Source: Dyadobacter linearis (GTDB lineage: Bacteria; Bacteroidota; Bacteroidia; Cytophagales; Spirosomataceae). From it: DNA of 64,000 bases. This document shows positions 16,132 to 24,678 of this stretch, piece after piece (positions within the stretch are counted from its first letter, which is position 1; the number at the start of each line of letters is the position of its first letter). A program made the position numbers and the translations under genes. The stretch lies in NCBI RefSeq assembly GCF_907165045.1, contig NZ_CAJRAU010000006.1, positions 414,006 to 478,005 on the forward strand, read 5' to 3'. The notes beneath the pieces are model-generated. The model was not told where the DNA came from, searched no databases, and was given only the letters and a program-made list of their open reading frames with translations.

Positions 16132-16977
16132 TTAGTTGTCGTGAAGATGATATGCGACTAAATGATCGATTAAATTCGGCACAATTGCGCCGGTTTCCAT
16201 GCCAAATGCATCTGCCGTTTCCCTGAGCGTATCTGCATAATAGTACCCGACCGAACCCACGCAATTGAAAATCAAAGTGCGAAACTCAGGATATGCACTG
16301 ACGAGATTTTCAAAAAAATCATGGAAACTATCCCTGATCACACCTTCCGAGTAGGCTTTGTCCATCTCGGGATGGTTCAGAAATAATACATAGTTCGCAC
16401 AATACCGATTCGGTAACGGAGTACTATATACTTCGTCCATGATTACGGCCGGTGTCTTTTTGTATTCCTGATAAAAAAGCTTTCGGGCGGCTTCGGGCAT
16501 GCGGCCCCGGATATAGTCAGACAATATCTTTCTGCCCATATAAGAACCGCTGCCTTCGTCTCCCATTAAAAAACCTAGTGACTCGATTTGCTGGTCGATC
16601 TGCACACCATCGTAGGTACAGGTATTGGTGCCGGTACCGAGGATCGCTACAAAACCGGCGTTTCTTTGAAGCAAACCGCGGGCTGCTGCGAGCAGGTCCA
16701 CCTCCACCTGTAATGCTGCTCCCCGAAAAAATTGTTCGAGTGCGTTGACCACCAGTACTTTCTTCTCGTCCTGACAACCTGCACCGTAGAATACCACTTC
16801 GCTGATTTTTGACGTATCTATAAACTGAGGAATGCTATTTCCAAGAGAATCAAAGATGTATTTTGAATCAACAAAAAATGGATTATATCCCTCTGTAGCA
16901 AACTTACAGACTTCCTGACCCGCACTGATCAGGCACCAATCTGTTTTGGTTGAGCCACTATCCGCAATCAATTTCAT
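16132..16977 (-). CDS. BadF/BadG/BcrA-type amino-sugar kinase (MurK/GlcNAc-kinase-like)
   Basis: Cytoplasmic ATP-dependent kinase with the actin-like ATPase fold. Motifs are the phosphate-1 loop MKLIADSGSTKTDW at the N-terminus, GTGTNTC (about residue 115) and LMGDEGSGSYMG. The length, 281 residues, fits the family. Established knowledge: members of this family phosphorylate N-acetylglucosamine and N-acetylmuramic acid (MurK of Clostridium and of Tannerella forsythia). MurQ, which needs MurNAc-6-phosphate, is encoded in the same operon, so MurNAc kinase is the best inference. It lies 5 bp after the MFS transporter gene. Confidence 0.85.
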   Translation of the reverse strand: MKLIADSGSTKTDWCLISAGQEVCKFATEGYNPFFVDSKYIFDSLGNSIPQFIDTSKISEVVFYGAGCQDEKKVLVVNALEQFFRGAALQVEVDLLAAARGLLQRNAGFVAILGTGTNTCTYDGVQIDQQIESLGFLMGDEGSGSYMGRKILSDYIRGRMPEAARKLFYQEYKKTPAVIMDEVYSTPLPNRYCANYVLFLNHPEMDKAYSEGVIRDSFHDFFENLVSAYPEFRTLIFNCVGSVGYYYADTLRETADAFGMETGAIVPNLIDHLVAYHLHDN

Positions 16978-16982
16978 AGCAA

Positions 16983-18230
16983 TCAGGCATTAATCGTTTG
17001 CTCCCGCTTGCCGGCTTTGTAACCCGACAGGGAGTAATAAAGAATAAATAAATAGCAGGGCACCAGCAGCCAATAGGCAGACTGCGGATCGTGGTGATCG
17101 GCATAGTAACCGTAAATCAGGGGGATTACCGCCCCGCCCGCGATCGCCATCACCAACAAAGCCGAGCCCAGATTGAGCAATGAACCAAGTCCGTCCAGCG
17201 CCAGCGGCCATATCGAAGGAAAAACGAGCGCATTGGCGAAACCCAGAAAAGCAATGAAGAAAACAGACGTACTGCCTTCGGTAAAAATCGCGGCCAGCGC
17301 AAAAGCAATTCCCAATACCGCAGAGCCTGTGAGTGCGGTGCGCTGACTGATGAACCGTGGAATAGTGAAAATTCCGATCAGATATCCAGCAAGCATGGAA
17401 GTGAGTGTGAATGAGGTAAAAAACCGCGCGCTCGCCATATCCACGCCTTTGAAAGATGCATAACCGATAATCGTATTGCCCGCGATCACCTCCACGCCGG
17501 TGTAGAAAAATAATGTTGCCACACCCAGCAGCAAATGTGCGTGAGACCATATTCCCGCAGGCTTTTTGTTATCCAAAATAACAGAATCGGTTGCTTCTCC
17601 GTCCAGTTCGGGTAGTGTTGATTGTTGCACAAAAATTGCAAGTGCAACGAGAACGATCGTAATGACAATGTATGGATTGATCACTTTAAGTGCCAGCGCA
17701 TCCAGTTCCTGCGCGCGTTCCACAACTGACAGCAATGCGATCGCATCAATTTGTTCCTGGGTATTGTCAAGAAGCACAAAGCCCAGTGCGAGCGGCCCGA
17801 GTATGCCCGCGACGCCATTGCAGATCCCCATCAGACTGATCCGCTGCGCGGCACTTTCCATCGGCCCCAAAACGGTAACGTAAGGATTGGAAGCTGTTTG
17901 TAAAATAGCCAGACCTGTTCCCTGAATAAACAATCCGATCAGGAAAAGTTCGAATGTTCTTGCCAGAGCCGCCGGAATGAAAACCAGCGAGCCAACCGCC
18001 ATAACCGCCAAACCCAGCGCCATTCCATTTTTAAAACCGGTTTTTTTCAAAAGCATTCCCGACGGTACCGCCATTACGAAATAGCTGATATAGAAAGCAA
18101 AGCCGACCAGCTGGGATTGAAAATGATTGAGCTCGCAGGCAATTTGCAGGTATGGTACCAGCACGGAATTCATCCAGGTCACAAACCCGAATACAAAAAA
18201 CAGAAACCCGATGATAACGAGTGGGCGCAT
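16983..18230 (-). CDS. MFS sugar transporter, FucP/GluP/NagP type
   Basis: Inner-membrane permease, 415 residues, with about 12 hydrophobic helices. The N-terminal half carries the family-typical run of LVGFAFYISYFVMAVPSGML and GTGLAILQTASNPYVTVLGP, as in proton-coupled fucose, glucose/galactose and N-acetylglucosamine porters. Placed between a ceramidase-type lipoprotein gene (3 bp upstream) and an amino-sugar kinase gene (5 bp downstream), it probably brings a periplasmic amino sugar to the kinase. Specificity for MurNAc versus GlcNAc cannot be told from sequence. Confidence 0.9.
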   Translation of the reverse strand: MRPLVIIGFLFFVFGFVTWMNSVLVPYLQIACELNHFQSQLVGFAFYISYFVMAVPSGMLLKKTGFKNGMALGLAVMAVGSLVFIPAALARTFELFLIGLFIQGTGLAILQTASNPYVTVLGPMESAAQRISLMGICNGVAGILGPLALGFVLLDNTQEQIDAIALLSVVERAQELDALALKVINPYIVITIVLVALAIFVQQSTLPELDGEATDSVILDNKKPAGIWSHAHLLLGVATLFFYTGVEVIAGNTIIGYASFKGVDMASARFFTSFTLTSMLAGYLIGIFTIPRFISQRTALTGSAVLGIAFALAAIFTEGSTSVFFIAFLGFANALVFPSIWPLALDGLGSLLNLGSALLVMAIAGGAVIPLIYGYYADHHDPQSAYWLLVPCYLFILYYSLSGYKAGKREQTINA

Positions 18231-18233
18231 AAC

Positions 18234-19964
18234 TTAATAGTTTTTAGTAGAGATCCGGTTCACCACGCGATCCAGAATATCCAATGGAAATACAGACGGA
18301 AGTCCGTACCAGAAACAAGATCCTTCGCCCTCATACACCCGCGTTTTAATATGCCGCTCCACGGGCAGGTAACTGGATACATCATTGCAATACCCGGCTA
18401 CGGAAACCAGTTTTTCCGGCCAGAGCTTTTTAATCGCCAAACCATATTCCGTCACCACTTCGCGGGAAAGCCCGATCAGTTTCCACTCTCCTATGTTGAT
18501 CGTCTGGATATAAACCGGCATTGATTTGGGCATCGTATTTTGTTCGAGGTGACTGAGCATCAGATCGGCCCAGGCTACATTCCGCTCCGGCTCCATTTGT
18601 GCACCGAGCTTACTATTTGTCTCCCGGAATTCGACCAGCTTCTCTTTGCTCCATGGCGTAGTTTCGGCCAGCACACTGTCCATGTGAAAGGTAACTGGCC
18701 CCGAAAGCGGCTTCATATTGCTGTCCATCACTTTTAATGCGTCGGCAGCAAGCTTTGCGCCTGTAATTTCAGGTTCGTCTATCGGGTTGATATCACCCGC
18801 GCAACCCTGCATAAAAAGCGCCGTAGTTTTGATCTTGCCAGCTTCTTCGAGTGCATTTCTCATAAATCCCGGATAGTTGCTGCTTACCGTGAAATGTTTG
18901 ATACCGGCCGTACCCGCTACCGGGTGGCAGCCACTCAGCACCATGACCGTTTTTTCGCTTCCGTCTGTCCGCTCGGCGGTCAGCACGTCCACGGCGTTAT
19001 CGTAAGGGGTAGCCAGCTCTCCGTTACTCCTGTTGCGGCCAATCGCGGTTGTGCCCCGGCCCACTTTCACGTATGAAGGCGCCGAAGAGGCTAATGCCCG
19101 GTCGGCCGCTTTCAGCATCGCGGGACGCACTACTTTGTTCATGTAAGCCTCGTCGGGATACCGGTTATGCGGAGCCCAGGTCAGCCATTTTTGTGTGCCC
19201 GGCGCAAAGTGCGTGTGCGACGCATTGATCAGGATCGCTTCCTCGGGTAACCGGTGCTTTTTAGCAATATCTTTCTTAATTTCATTGATAAAACTACCGT
19301 CAAACCCGCACAGGTCCAGGCACATCAGCAGCACCTGGCTTTGCTCGCTTTTCAATGCAAGCGCCCGCGCAAACAGTTGTTCCGGCTCCTTTCCGTGGAT
19401 CACAGCAGCTTCAAAAAGTGAATCGGTTTTAGTTATTGCATATAATTTATCCTGCGACACAAAAATCTCTTTCGGCACCACACGCGGGATCTGTCCGTTG
19501 TGATATGCTGCCCGCATCCAGCCCCTTTCCGGATTGGGCAGATGCAGCCGGTACAGCGTGTCGCTTCCGGCAGCTGCGTACATATCATTGTTTTTGACGA
19601 CAAAACCTGTGATTCCGGGTAATGCAGGAAGGCTCTTCCCGGACTTTCCGGCTGTGATATTTCCTTTGCTGTCGAGCTTGTAAGTTACTTTACCGACAAC
19701 CGCAGTTTGCACAGAGCCTTTACCAACTTTGGGGATTGACCTGGAAATTGCAGGGTTGCTGCTTTTTAGTCCTTTTGGAAGCCAGGTGAATGCAAACCGC
19801 CCCGCCCACGGGCCGGCGTAGCCTGAAAGTGCGACGGAGAAAGACTCTTCTCCCGGTTCCAGACTTTCACTGGCAACACCTACCTGGTACACCTGCTGGG
19901 CATTTACCAACTCACAACCTCCGAGCAATACCATCAAAAACAATCTTGTCAGACTCCGCATCAT
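18234..19964 (-). CDS. Neutral/alkaline ceramidase-type (N-terminal domain) lipoprotein
   Basis: A 576-residue lipoprotein with signal MMRSLTRLFLMVLLGG followed by Cys. It shows the neutral ceramidase metal-site features: INASHTHFAPGTQ (about residues 245-257), MVLSGCHPVAGTAG (His expected to bind zinc) and MQGCAGDINPID. An insert near residues 60-200 is less typical. The family name comes from sphingolipid amide hydrolysis; many bacterial relatives in sugar operons have no proven substrate. Within an amino-sugar operon it may hydrolyse an amide on a glycolipid or glycopeptide; this is speculative. It is encoded 3 bp after murQ. Confidence 0.82.
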   Translation of the reverse strand: MMRSLTRLFLMVLLGGCELVNAQQVYQVGVASESLEPGEESFSVALSGYAGPWAGRFAFTWLPKGLKSSNPAISRSIPKVGKGSVQTAVVGKVTYKLDSKGNITAGKSGKSLPALPGITGFVVKNNDMYAAAGSDTLYRLHLPNPERGWMRAAYHNGQIPRVVPKEIFVSQDKLYAITKTDSLFEAAVIHGKEPEQLFARALALKSEQSQVLLMCLDLCGFDGSFINEIKKDIAKKHRLPEEAILINASHTHFAPGTQKWLTWAPHNRYPDEAYMNKVVRPAMLKAADRALASSAPSYVKVGRGTTAIGRNRSNGELATPYDNAVDVLTAERTDGSEKTVMVLSGCHPVAGTAGIKHFTVSSNYPGFMRNALEEAGKIKTTALFMQGCAGDINPIDEPEITGAKLAADALKVMDSNMKPLSGPVTFHMDSVLAETTPWSKEKLVEFRETNSKLGAQMEPERNVAWADLMLSHLEQNTMPKSMPVYIQTINIGEWKLIGLSREVVTEYGLAIKKLWPEKLVSVAGYCNDVSSYLPVERHIKTRVYEGEGSCFWYGLPSVFPLDILDRVVNRISTKNY

Positions 19965-19967
19965 TTT

Positions 19968-20792
19968 CTATTTTGTTTCCAAAAAATCCATTGCATTGCT
20001 CACGCTTCCCCGGCTCACCAGCAGTTCCTTCGCTTCGGTATAGTCTGAGATATTCCCCATCCGCATCAGCATTTTTACAGCGCGGTCCACGATCTTGTCG
20101 TTGATCAGCTTCACATTGACCATCTTATTGCCCTTCACCCTTCCCAGCCGGATCATGGTGGTTGTGCTGATCATATCAAAGATCATTTTCTGCGCAGTCC
20201 CGCATTTCATGCGCGTGCTGCCCGTGATGAACTCAGGGCCGGTAATTACTTCCACTGGAAAATCGGTGTAGCTGGCTATTTCCGAACCGGGGTTGCTCAC
20301 AATGCAGCCGGTTGCAATCCCCGCCGCAATGCATTGCCGCAATGCGCCGAGCACAAAGGGCGTGCTGCCACTGGCCGAAATGCCCACGACGATGTCATTT
20401 GCATTTACTTCTGCCTCCCTAAGTGCATCCCACCCTGCTTCGGGATCATCTTCTTTTTCTTCGAGCGCATCCGCAAGTCTGGGGATTCCGCCTGCCAGGA
20501 TTGCATTAAAAACACCTTTTTCGATACCATAAGTGGTGGGCAGCTCGATCACGTCCAATACCGAAAGTCGGCCGCCGCTGCCTGCACCGACGTAAAACAA
20601 GCGACCGCCCGTTTCAATCTTCTGTACAATGGCTGCGATCAGGTTTTGTAGAGCGGGCAATGCGACATCAATCGCCTCGGCCACCGTTTTATCTTCCTGG
20701 TTGATCAACGAGGTAATTTCTTCAATGCTCTTTTGTTCGAGGTGATCGTGCCGGGAATCACTTTCTGTAATTCTAGTCATATTCGTTATCAT
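19968..20792 (-). CDS. murQ: N-acetylmuramic acid 6-phosphate etherase
   Basis: Cytoplasmic SIS-domain enzyme that removes D-lactate from MurNAc-6-phosphate, giving GlcNAc-6-phosphate. The 274-residue product aligns with MurQ by eye: YVGAGSGGRLSVLDVIELP places Glu83 and ALEEKEDDPEAG places Glu114, the same numbers as the catalytic glutamates of E. coli MurQ. VGISASGSTPFVLGAL and GPEFITGSTRMKCGTAQK are further signatures. The ATG at 20792 overlaps the preceding stop by 4 bp (ATGA); an ATG at 20780 is an alternative. It is the clearest pointer to the substrate of this operon. Confidence 0.95.
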   Translation of the reverse strand: MITNMTRITESDSRHDHLEQKSIEEITSLINQEDKTVAEAIDVALPALQNLIAAIVQKIETGGRLFYVGAGSGGRLSVLDVIELPTTYGIEKGVFNAILAGGIPRLADALEEKEDDPEAGWDALREAEVNANDIVVGISASGSTPFVLGALRQCIAAGIATGCIVSNPGSEIASYTDFPVEVITGPEFITGSTRMKCGTAQKMIFDMISTTTMIRLGRVKGNKMVNVKLINDKIVDRAVKMLMRMGNISDYTEAKELLVSRGSVSNAMDFLETK

Positions 20793-22147
20793 GCTTTGGC
20801 CAGCTGCGGCGCGTATTTTTGAATTCTTTTAATCGCATAGGCGATCTGCTCCATATCTTTTTTGGTACCCAGCAACATATTCTGGAAAAACCAGACTGAT
20901 TCGTTGTTGGTCAGATAATCGTTTTGCGGACACTGGTTTCTTTCCAGCCAGTCTTTCATGGTTTTTTCTCCGTACACTTTCAGGTAATGCCGGTTGCTCG
21001 CCAATCCTGTCACATACGAATTCTTGTTCATTTGACCATAACCTACTGCGCACGGAACCCCTTCTGCATCAAGCGCTTTCAGGAATTTTTCACGACTTAA
21101 ACCGGCAAAACCTTCTTTGTTATACCTGAACATATAAAGGTGGAATGCGCTCTTAGTAACTCCTTTATATAGTTTCGCGGGTGTGATTCCCTTTATTTCG
21201 TTCAAAAGGCTGGTAAGGTAAGCCGCATTCTTCCAGCGCGTTTCAGTCTGCTCCACCACGCGCGACATTTGCGCACGCAACAAATTTCCCTGAAACTCGG
21301 TCAGCCGCAGGTTTGTACCACGCGTACCAGACGAACCCGGCAGGAAACCCGTCGATTTTTCACCTTGTCCCTGGTTGTGAAAATCGTAGCAGGTTTGGGC
21401 AAACTTTTCATTGTTGGTAATGATAGCGCCGCCTTCGCCGGAGTTGAGGTTCTTGGTAGCCTGAAAACTGAATGCCCCGCCCAGGCCCAGGTTTCCCACT
21501 TTTTTGCCCTTCCATTCGGCCAAATGCGCCTGGCATGCATCTTCGATCACAGGTATCCCTGCTTTTTCCGCCATTGGAATAATGGTATCCAGATCAGCCG
21601 GGGAGCCGCCGATGTGCACGGGCATGATCAGCTTCGTTTGCTTCGTGATCGCCGGTGTGATTTTCGAAGGATCGATCTGAAAGCTTTCAGGATCAGTATC
21701 CACCAGGATCGGCAATGCGTAGTTGAGTGTCACCACATTGTAAGTGGCGATGAATGTGTACACAGGGATAATTACCTCGTCGCCGGGACCGATATCCAAT
21801 GCGCCCAGCATGGTTTGCAGCGCGCTTGTTCCGCTTGAAACACCGAGTGCGTGCTTTGCGCCGAATAGCTTGCTGTATTCCTGTTCAAACTTATCGACAA
21901 CGCTGTTACCGCCGAGCCGGCCCCAATTTTTGCTGTCCAATGTTTGTAAAATTGCGGTTTTCTCAGTGTTGTCGGCGATCGGCCAGGCTGCGAACGGGCC
22001 GGGATGCGCTTTACTGCCACCCAGTAATGCAGGCTTGGAATCGTCCGCCGTTTTTCCGATCGAGAACGTTGGAAAACTGACCGCAGCGCCCAATGTCGCG
22101 AGCGACGCGCTTTGTATAAATTCCCTTCTGTCAATATTCTGGTCCAT
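20789..22147 (-). CDS. DegT/DnrJ/EryC1-type PLP aminotransferase with Tat signal
   Basis: A 452-residue fold-type-I PLP enzyme. The first 30 residues hold DRREFIQSASLATLGAA, a twin-arginine-like export signal, so the protein is probably folded with cofactor and exported to the periplasm. The catalytic core looks intact: SSGTSALQTML (phosphate site), IEDACQAH (Asp203, pyridine nitrogen) and SFQATKNLNSGEGG (Lys232, Schiff base). Known DegT proteins are cytoplasmic and transaminate keto sugars for antibiotic or surface-sugar synthesis; an exported one in a catabolic operon is unusual. It is encoded 42 bp after the DUF3823 gene and overlaps murQ. Substrate unknown. Confidence 0.9.
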   Translation of the reverse strand: MDQNIDRREFIQSASLATLGAAVSFPTFSIGKTADDSKPALLGGSKAHPGPFAAWPIADNTEKTAILQTLDSKNWGRLGGNSVVDKFEQEYSKLFGAKHALGVSSGTSALQTMLGALDIGPGDEVIIPVYTFIATYNVVTLNYALPILVDTDPESFQIDPSKITPAITKQTKLIMPVHIGGSPADLDTIIPMAEKAGIPVIEDACQAHLAEWKGKKVGNLGLGGAFSFQATKNLNSGEGGAIITNNEKFAQTCYDFHNQGQGEKSTGFLPGSSGTRGTNLRLTEFQGNLLRAQMSRVVEQTETRWKNAAYLTSLLNEIKGITPAKLYKGVTKSAFHLYMFRYNKEGFAGLSREKFLKALDAEGVPCAVGYGQMNKNSYVTGLASNRHYLKVYGEKTMKDWLERNQCPQNDYLTNNESVWFFQNMLLGTKKDMEQIAYAIKRIQKYAPQLAKA

Positions 22148-22189
22148 TGTTAATATCTGTTTATTAAGAAAAAAAATAATAATGCTTTG

Positions 22190-22864
22190 TTACTCGGTTT
22201 TCAGCACCAGCTGCGGGCTGTAATTGTAATAGTTACCAGGGTTAACCGTCCGCGCAGCCGCCCTGATGTAATAGGTCGTTTTGGGGCTCAGGCCCGTGAG
22301 CTGATAGGTACGCTCGCCAGAATCAGGAATTTTATCAGCTGAAACATCATCCAGAATCGTTTTTCCGTGCGGGAAGACAAGCATATTGGGATTTGGAGAA
22401 GTGCTCCACGTAATGCCCAGCGCCGCGGCTTTCTGCTGCGCGTTCACTTTCTGGTACGAGATCTTCACCGTGGCAAAGGTCGCGGACGAGCTTACCAGCG
22501 TGCTTTTTACCCGCATATTTGGCATCACTTCAATATCCACATTTTCATTTTTGGAAAGAGAAACCGGTTGCTCGGCACGGACGAGCGTAAAAGGTCCCTC
22601 CGCCACCAGCCGGTACTCGGCCGGGAACATTTTGCTGTTCACAAAATTTCCGTCCGGGAAAGTGGTCAGCATCAGCGGCTGCTCCGAACTTCCTTCATAG
22701 GTTTTCACAACGGTACCTGCATTGATCCCGCCCGATTCCACCAGTTCTTTGCTTTCCGAATCGATGATCTTCCCCGTCAGTTGCAGGGAAGGTTTTTCGT
22801 AATTATCAATGGAGCAGCCGGAAAGCAATGCGGCTACCATGAAAATGCTTACAGATCGTTTCAT
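22190..22864 (-). CDS. DUF3823-type surface lipoprotein
   Basis: The ATG at 22864 opens MKRSVSIFMVAALLSG followed by Cys, a clear lipobox. The 224-residue protein has the look of the DUF3823 family found directly downstream of susD: an N-terminal carboxypeptidase-regulatory-like beta-sandwich (LTGKIIDSESKELVESGG) and a second beta domain ending in TYYIRAAARTVNPGN. Such proteins are thought to be surface glycan-binding accessories (SusE/F position). It lies 32 bp after susD. Confidence 0.75.
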   Translation of the reverse strand: MKRSVSIFMVAALLSGCSIDNYEKPSLQLTGKIIDSESKELVESGGINAGTVVKTYEGSSEQPLMLTTFPDGNFVNSKMFPAEYRLVAEGPFTLVRAEQPVSLSKNENVDIEVMPNMRVKSTLVSSSATFATVKISYQKVNAQQKAAALGITWSTSPNPNMLVFPHGKTILDDVSADKIPDSGERTYQLTGLSPKTTYYIRAAARTVNPGNYYNYSPQLVLKTE

Positions 22865-22896
22865 AAGGTTGTCGTTTTTGATTACCATCCGGGGTC

Positions 22897-24669
22897 TTAC
22901 CATCCTGGATTATTGCGAATGTTGGCATTGGAGCGGATATAGGCGGATAAATCGCTGTAATAGTCGCGCTCCTGGAACAGCCGCGTGTAGCCATTATCGA
23001 TCGGCGCTCCCGACTGCTTCCTGAATGTGTACTTGTAATTTCCATCCTTGTATTGCAGGTAGGGCCACAATCCGTGCATCTGGGTATTGCGGAAAAGGCT
23101 GGTTCCGATGCGCCATCTTCTCATGTCCCAGAACCGTTTGTCTTCAAATGCCAGCTCTATCTTTCTCTCGTTGCGGACCTTTTCGAGCGTCAGCTGCGCG
23201 GTGGTCAGTTTGGCAATACCTGCCCTGGAACGTATCTGGTTGATCGCATTCAATGCAGCGGCTTTGTCAAGATTTGCCTCAAAATTGGCTTCTGCGAGGT
23301 TCAGCAGAATCTCTGCATATCTGAAATCAACGTAGTTTTGAGCTGAGCGTCCGTCCGGTACGATCCCTCCTTTTGTATTGATGTATTTACGCAGATAAAA
23401 TCCTGTTTTCCCAACGTCGCCAAGCGGCGCAGGTCCGTCCAGTCCGACCTGCTTGCGGCTCGGATCTAATGGAAAATCAGCTCCCGGCGCATCGTACACA
23501 GTTCCGTTCGGTCCCACAATCCCGCGGTATATTTGGATATTCCTGCCAATAAACGGAGATTCAGACCTTGAAACCGTCGCTTTGAACCTGGGGTCTTTTT
23601 TCTCAAAAAGCGCATCTGGCGTTTCAAAAACCTTATTTTCATAGTCAAGCTTTCCAGGTGTACCATCGATATTCTCGTAAGATTCTACCATTTCCAGCGT
23701 CACCGAACCCACACTTCCGCAGCAGGCCGGCTTGAAACTATGCGGCAGCACGTAAGTATCATACAAATGCGTTTTGTTAGGATCACTGTATGCTTTTTGA
23801 AAGATTACTTCCACGTTGTTTTCATCCGTAAAAATGCTTTCATAGTTAGCCGCCGGATCGCCGGATCCACTTTCATGATCGTAGCTTTTTGCATAAAGCG
23901 AGTATTTTTTTCCATCGATAATCGCTTTGGAAGCACTCAATGAATGCTGGTAATATTGCTGGGCCTGGTCTGCCGGAATGCCTATCAACCCGTTGAGTTG
24001 AACCGCACCATACTTAGCGATCGACGCGGCGTACAGCATCGAACGTGATTTGAGCGCCAGTGCCGACCATTTGGTGGCTCTGTTAGAGTTGGTCGCATCC
24101 CAGCCTTCTGGCAATCCAGCCGCTGCCGCATCCAGTTCCGCGAGTATGTAATCATACACTTCCTTTTCGGTATTGCGCGAAACTTTGAGTGCCTCTATAT
24201 CGCTGTCAAAGCTTTGCACTTCGGTAATAATCGGCATGCCGCCGTATTTTTTGACCAGATCAAAATAGTAGTAAGCGCGGATAAACCGGCACTCGGCAGT
24301 CCGTGTAGCGATTTCCTCCGCTGTAAGTGCGCTCGTCGGGATCATTTCCAGGAAATAATTGGCCTTTCTGATCCAGGAGTACATGGTCGTGTTCAGCGCC
24401 AGCGCCTGAATGCCATAATCGGATACGAATATAGAACCCGCGTAAGGGTGGGAAGCTTCGTCGGTATAATGGAATTCAAAGGTAGCGCCGCCTCTTACCA
24501 TGCCCGTTGGAATGTTGTCGTAAAGCGCAACCAGGTAAAGATCGACCAGCTGGGTTGACTGCCACACATCCGCGTCTGACACCAGGTTCAGCGGCTTGCG
24601 GTCGAGCACATCATCAACGCAACCCATAAAGGCCAGCAGCATAAATGAAAGTAATATTTTGCTCTTCAT
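22897..24669 (-). CDS. SusD/RagB-family nutrient-binding lipoprotein
   Basis: Partner of the SusC encoded 9 bp upstream. The ATG at 24669 begins MKSKILLSFMLLAFMG followed by Cys; the in-frame codon at 24678 is TTG and less likely. About 590 residues. Family features are FIRAYYYFDLVKKYGGMPII (SusD-like helical repeat region), INQIRSRAGIAKL and NERKIELAFEDKRFWDMRRW near the C-terminus. Location suggests binding of a muropeptide or amino-sugar fragment, inferred only from murQ and the kinase downstream. Confidence 0.93.
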   Translation of the reverse strand: MKSKILLSFMLLAFMGCVDDVLDRKPLNLVSDADVWQSTQLVDLYLVALYDNIPTGMVRGGATFEFHYTDEASHPYAGSIFVSDYGIQALALNTTMYSWIRKANYFLEMIPTSALTAEEIATRTAECRFIRAYYYFDLVKKYGGMPIITEVQSFDSDIEALKVSRNTEKEVYDYILAELDAAAAGLPEGWDATNSNRATKWSALALKSRSMLYAASIAKYGAVQLNGLIGIPADQAQQYYQHSLSASKAIIDGKKYSLYAKSYDHESGSGDPAANYESIFTDENNVEVIFQKAYSDPNKTHLYDTYVLPHSFKPACCGSVGSVTLEMVESYENIDGTPGKLDYENKVFETPDALFEKKDPRFKATVSRSESPFIGRNIQIYRGIVGPNGTVYDAPGADFPLDPSRKQVGLDGPAPLGDVGKTGFYLRKYINTKGGIVPDGRSAQNYVDFRYAEILLNLAEANFEANLDKAAALNAINQIRSRAGIAKLTTAQLTLEKVRNERKIELAFEDKRFWDMRRWRIGTSLFRNTQMHGLWPYLQYKDGNYKYTFRKQSGAPIDNGYTRLFQERDYYSDLSAYIRSNANIRNNPGW

Positions 24670-24678
24670 CTTAGTCAA

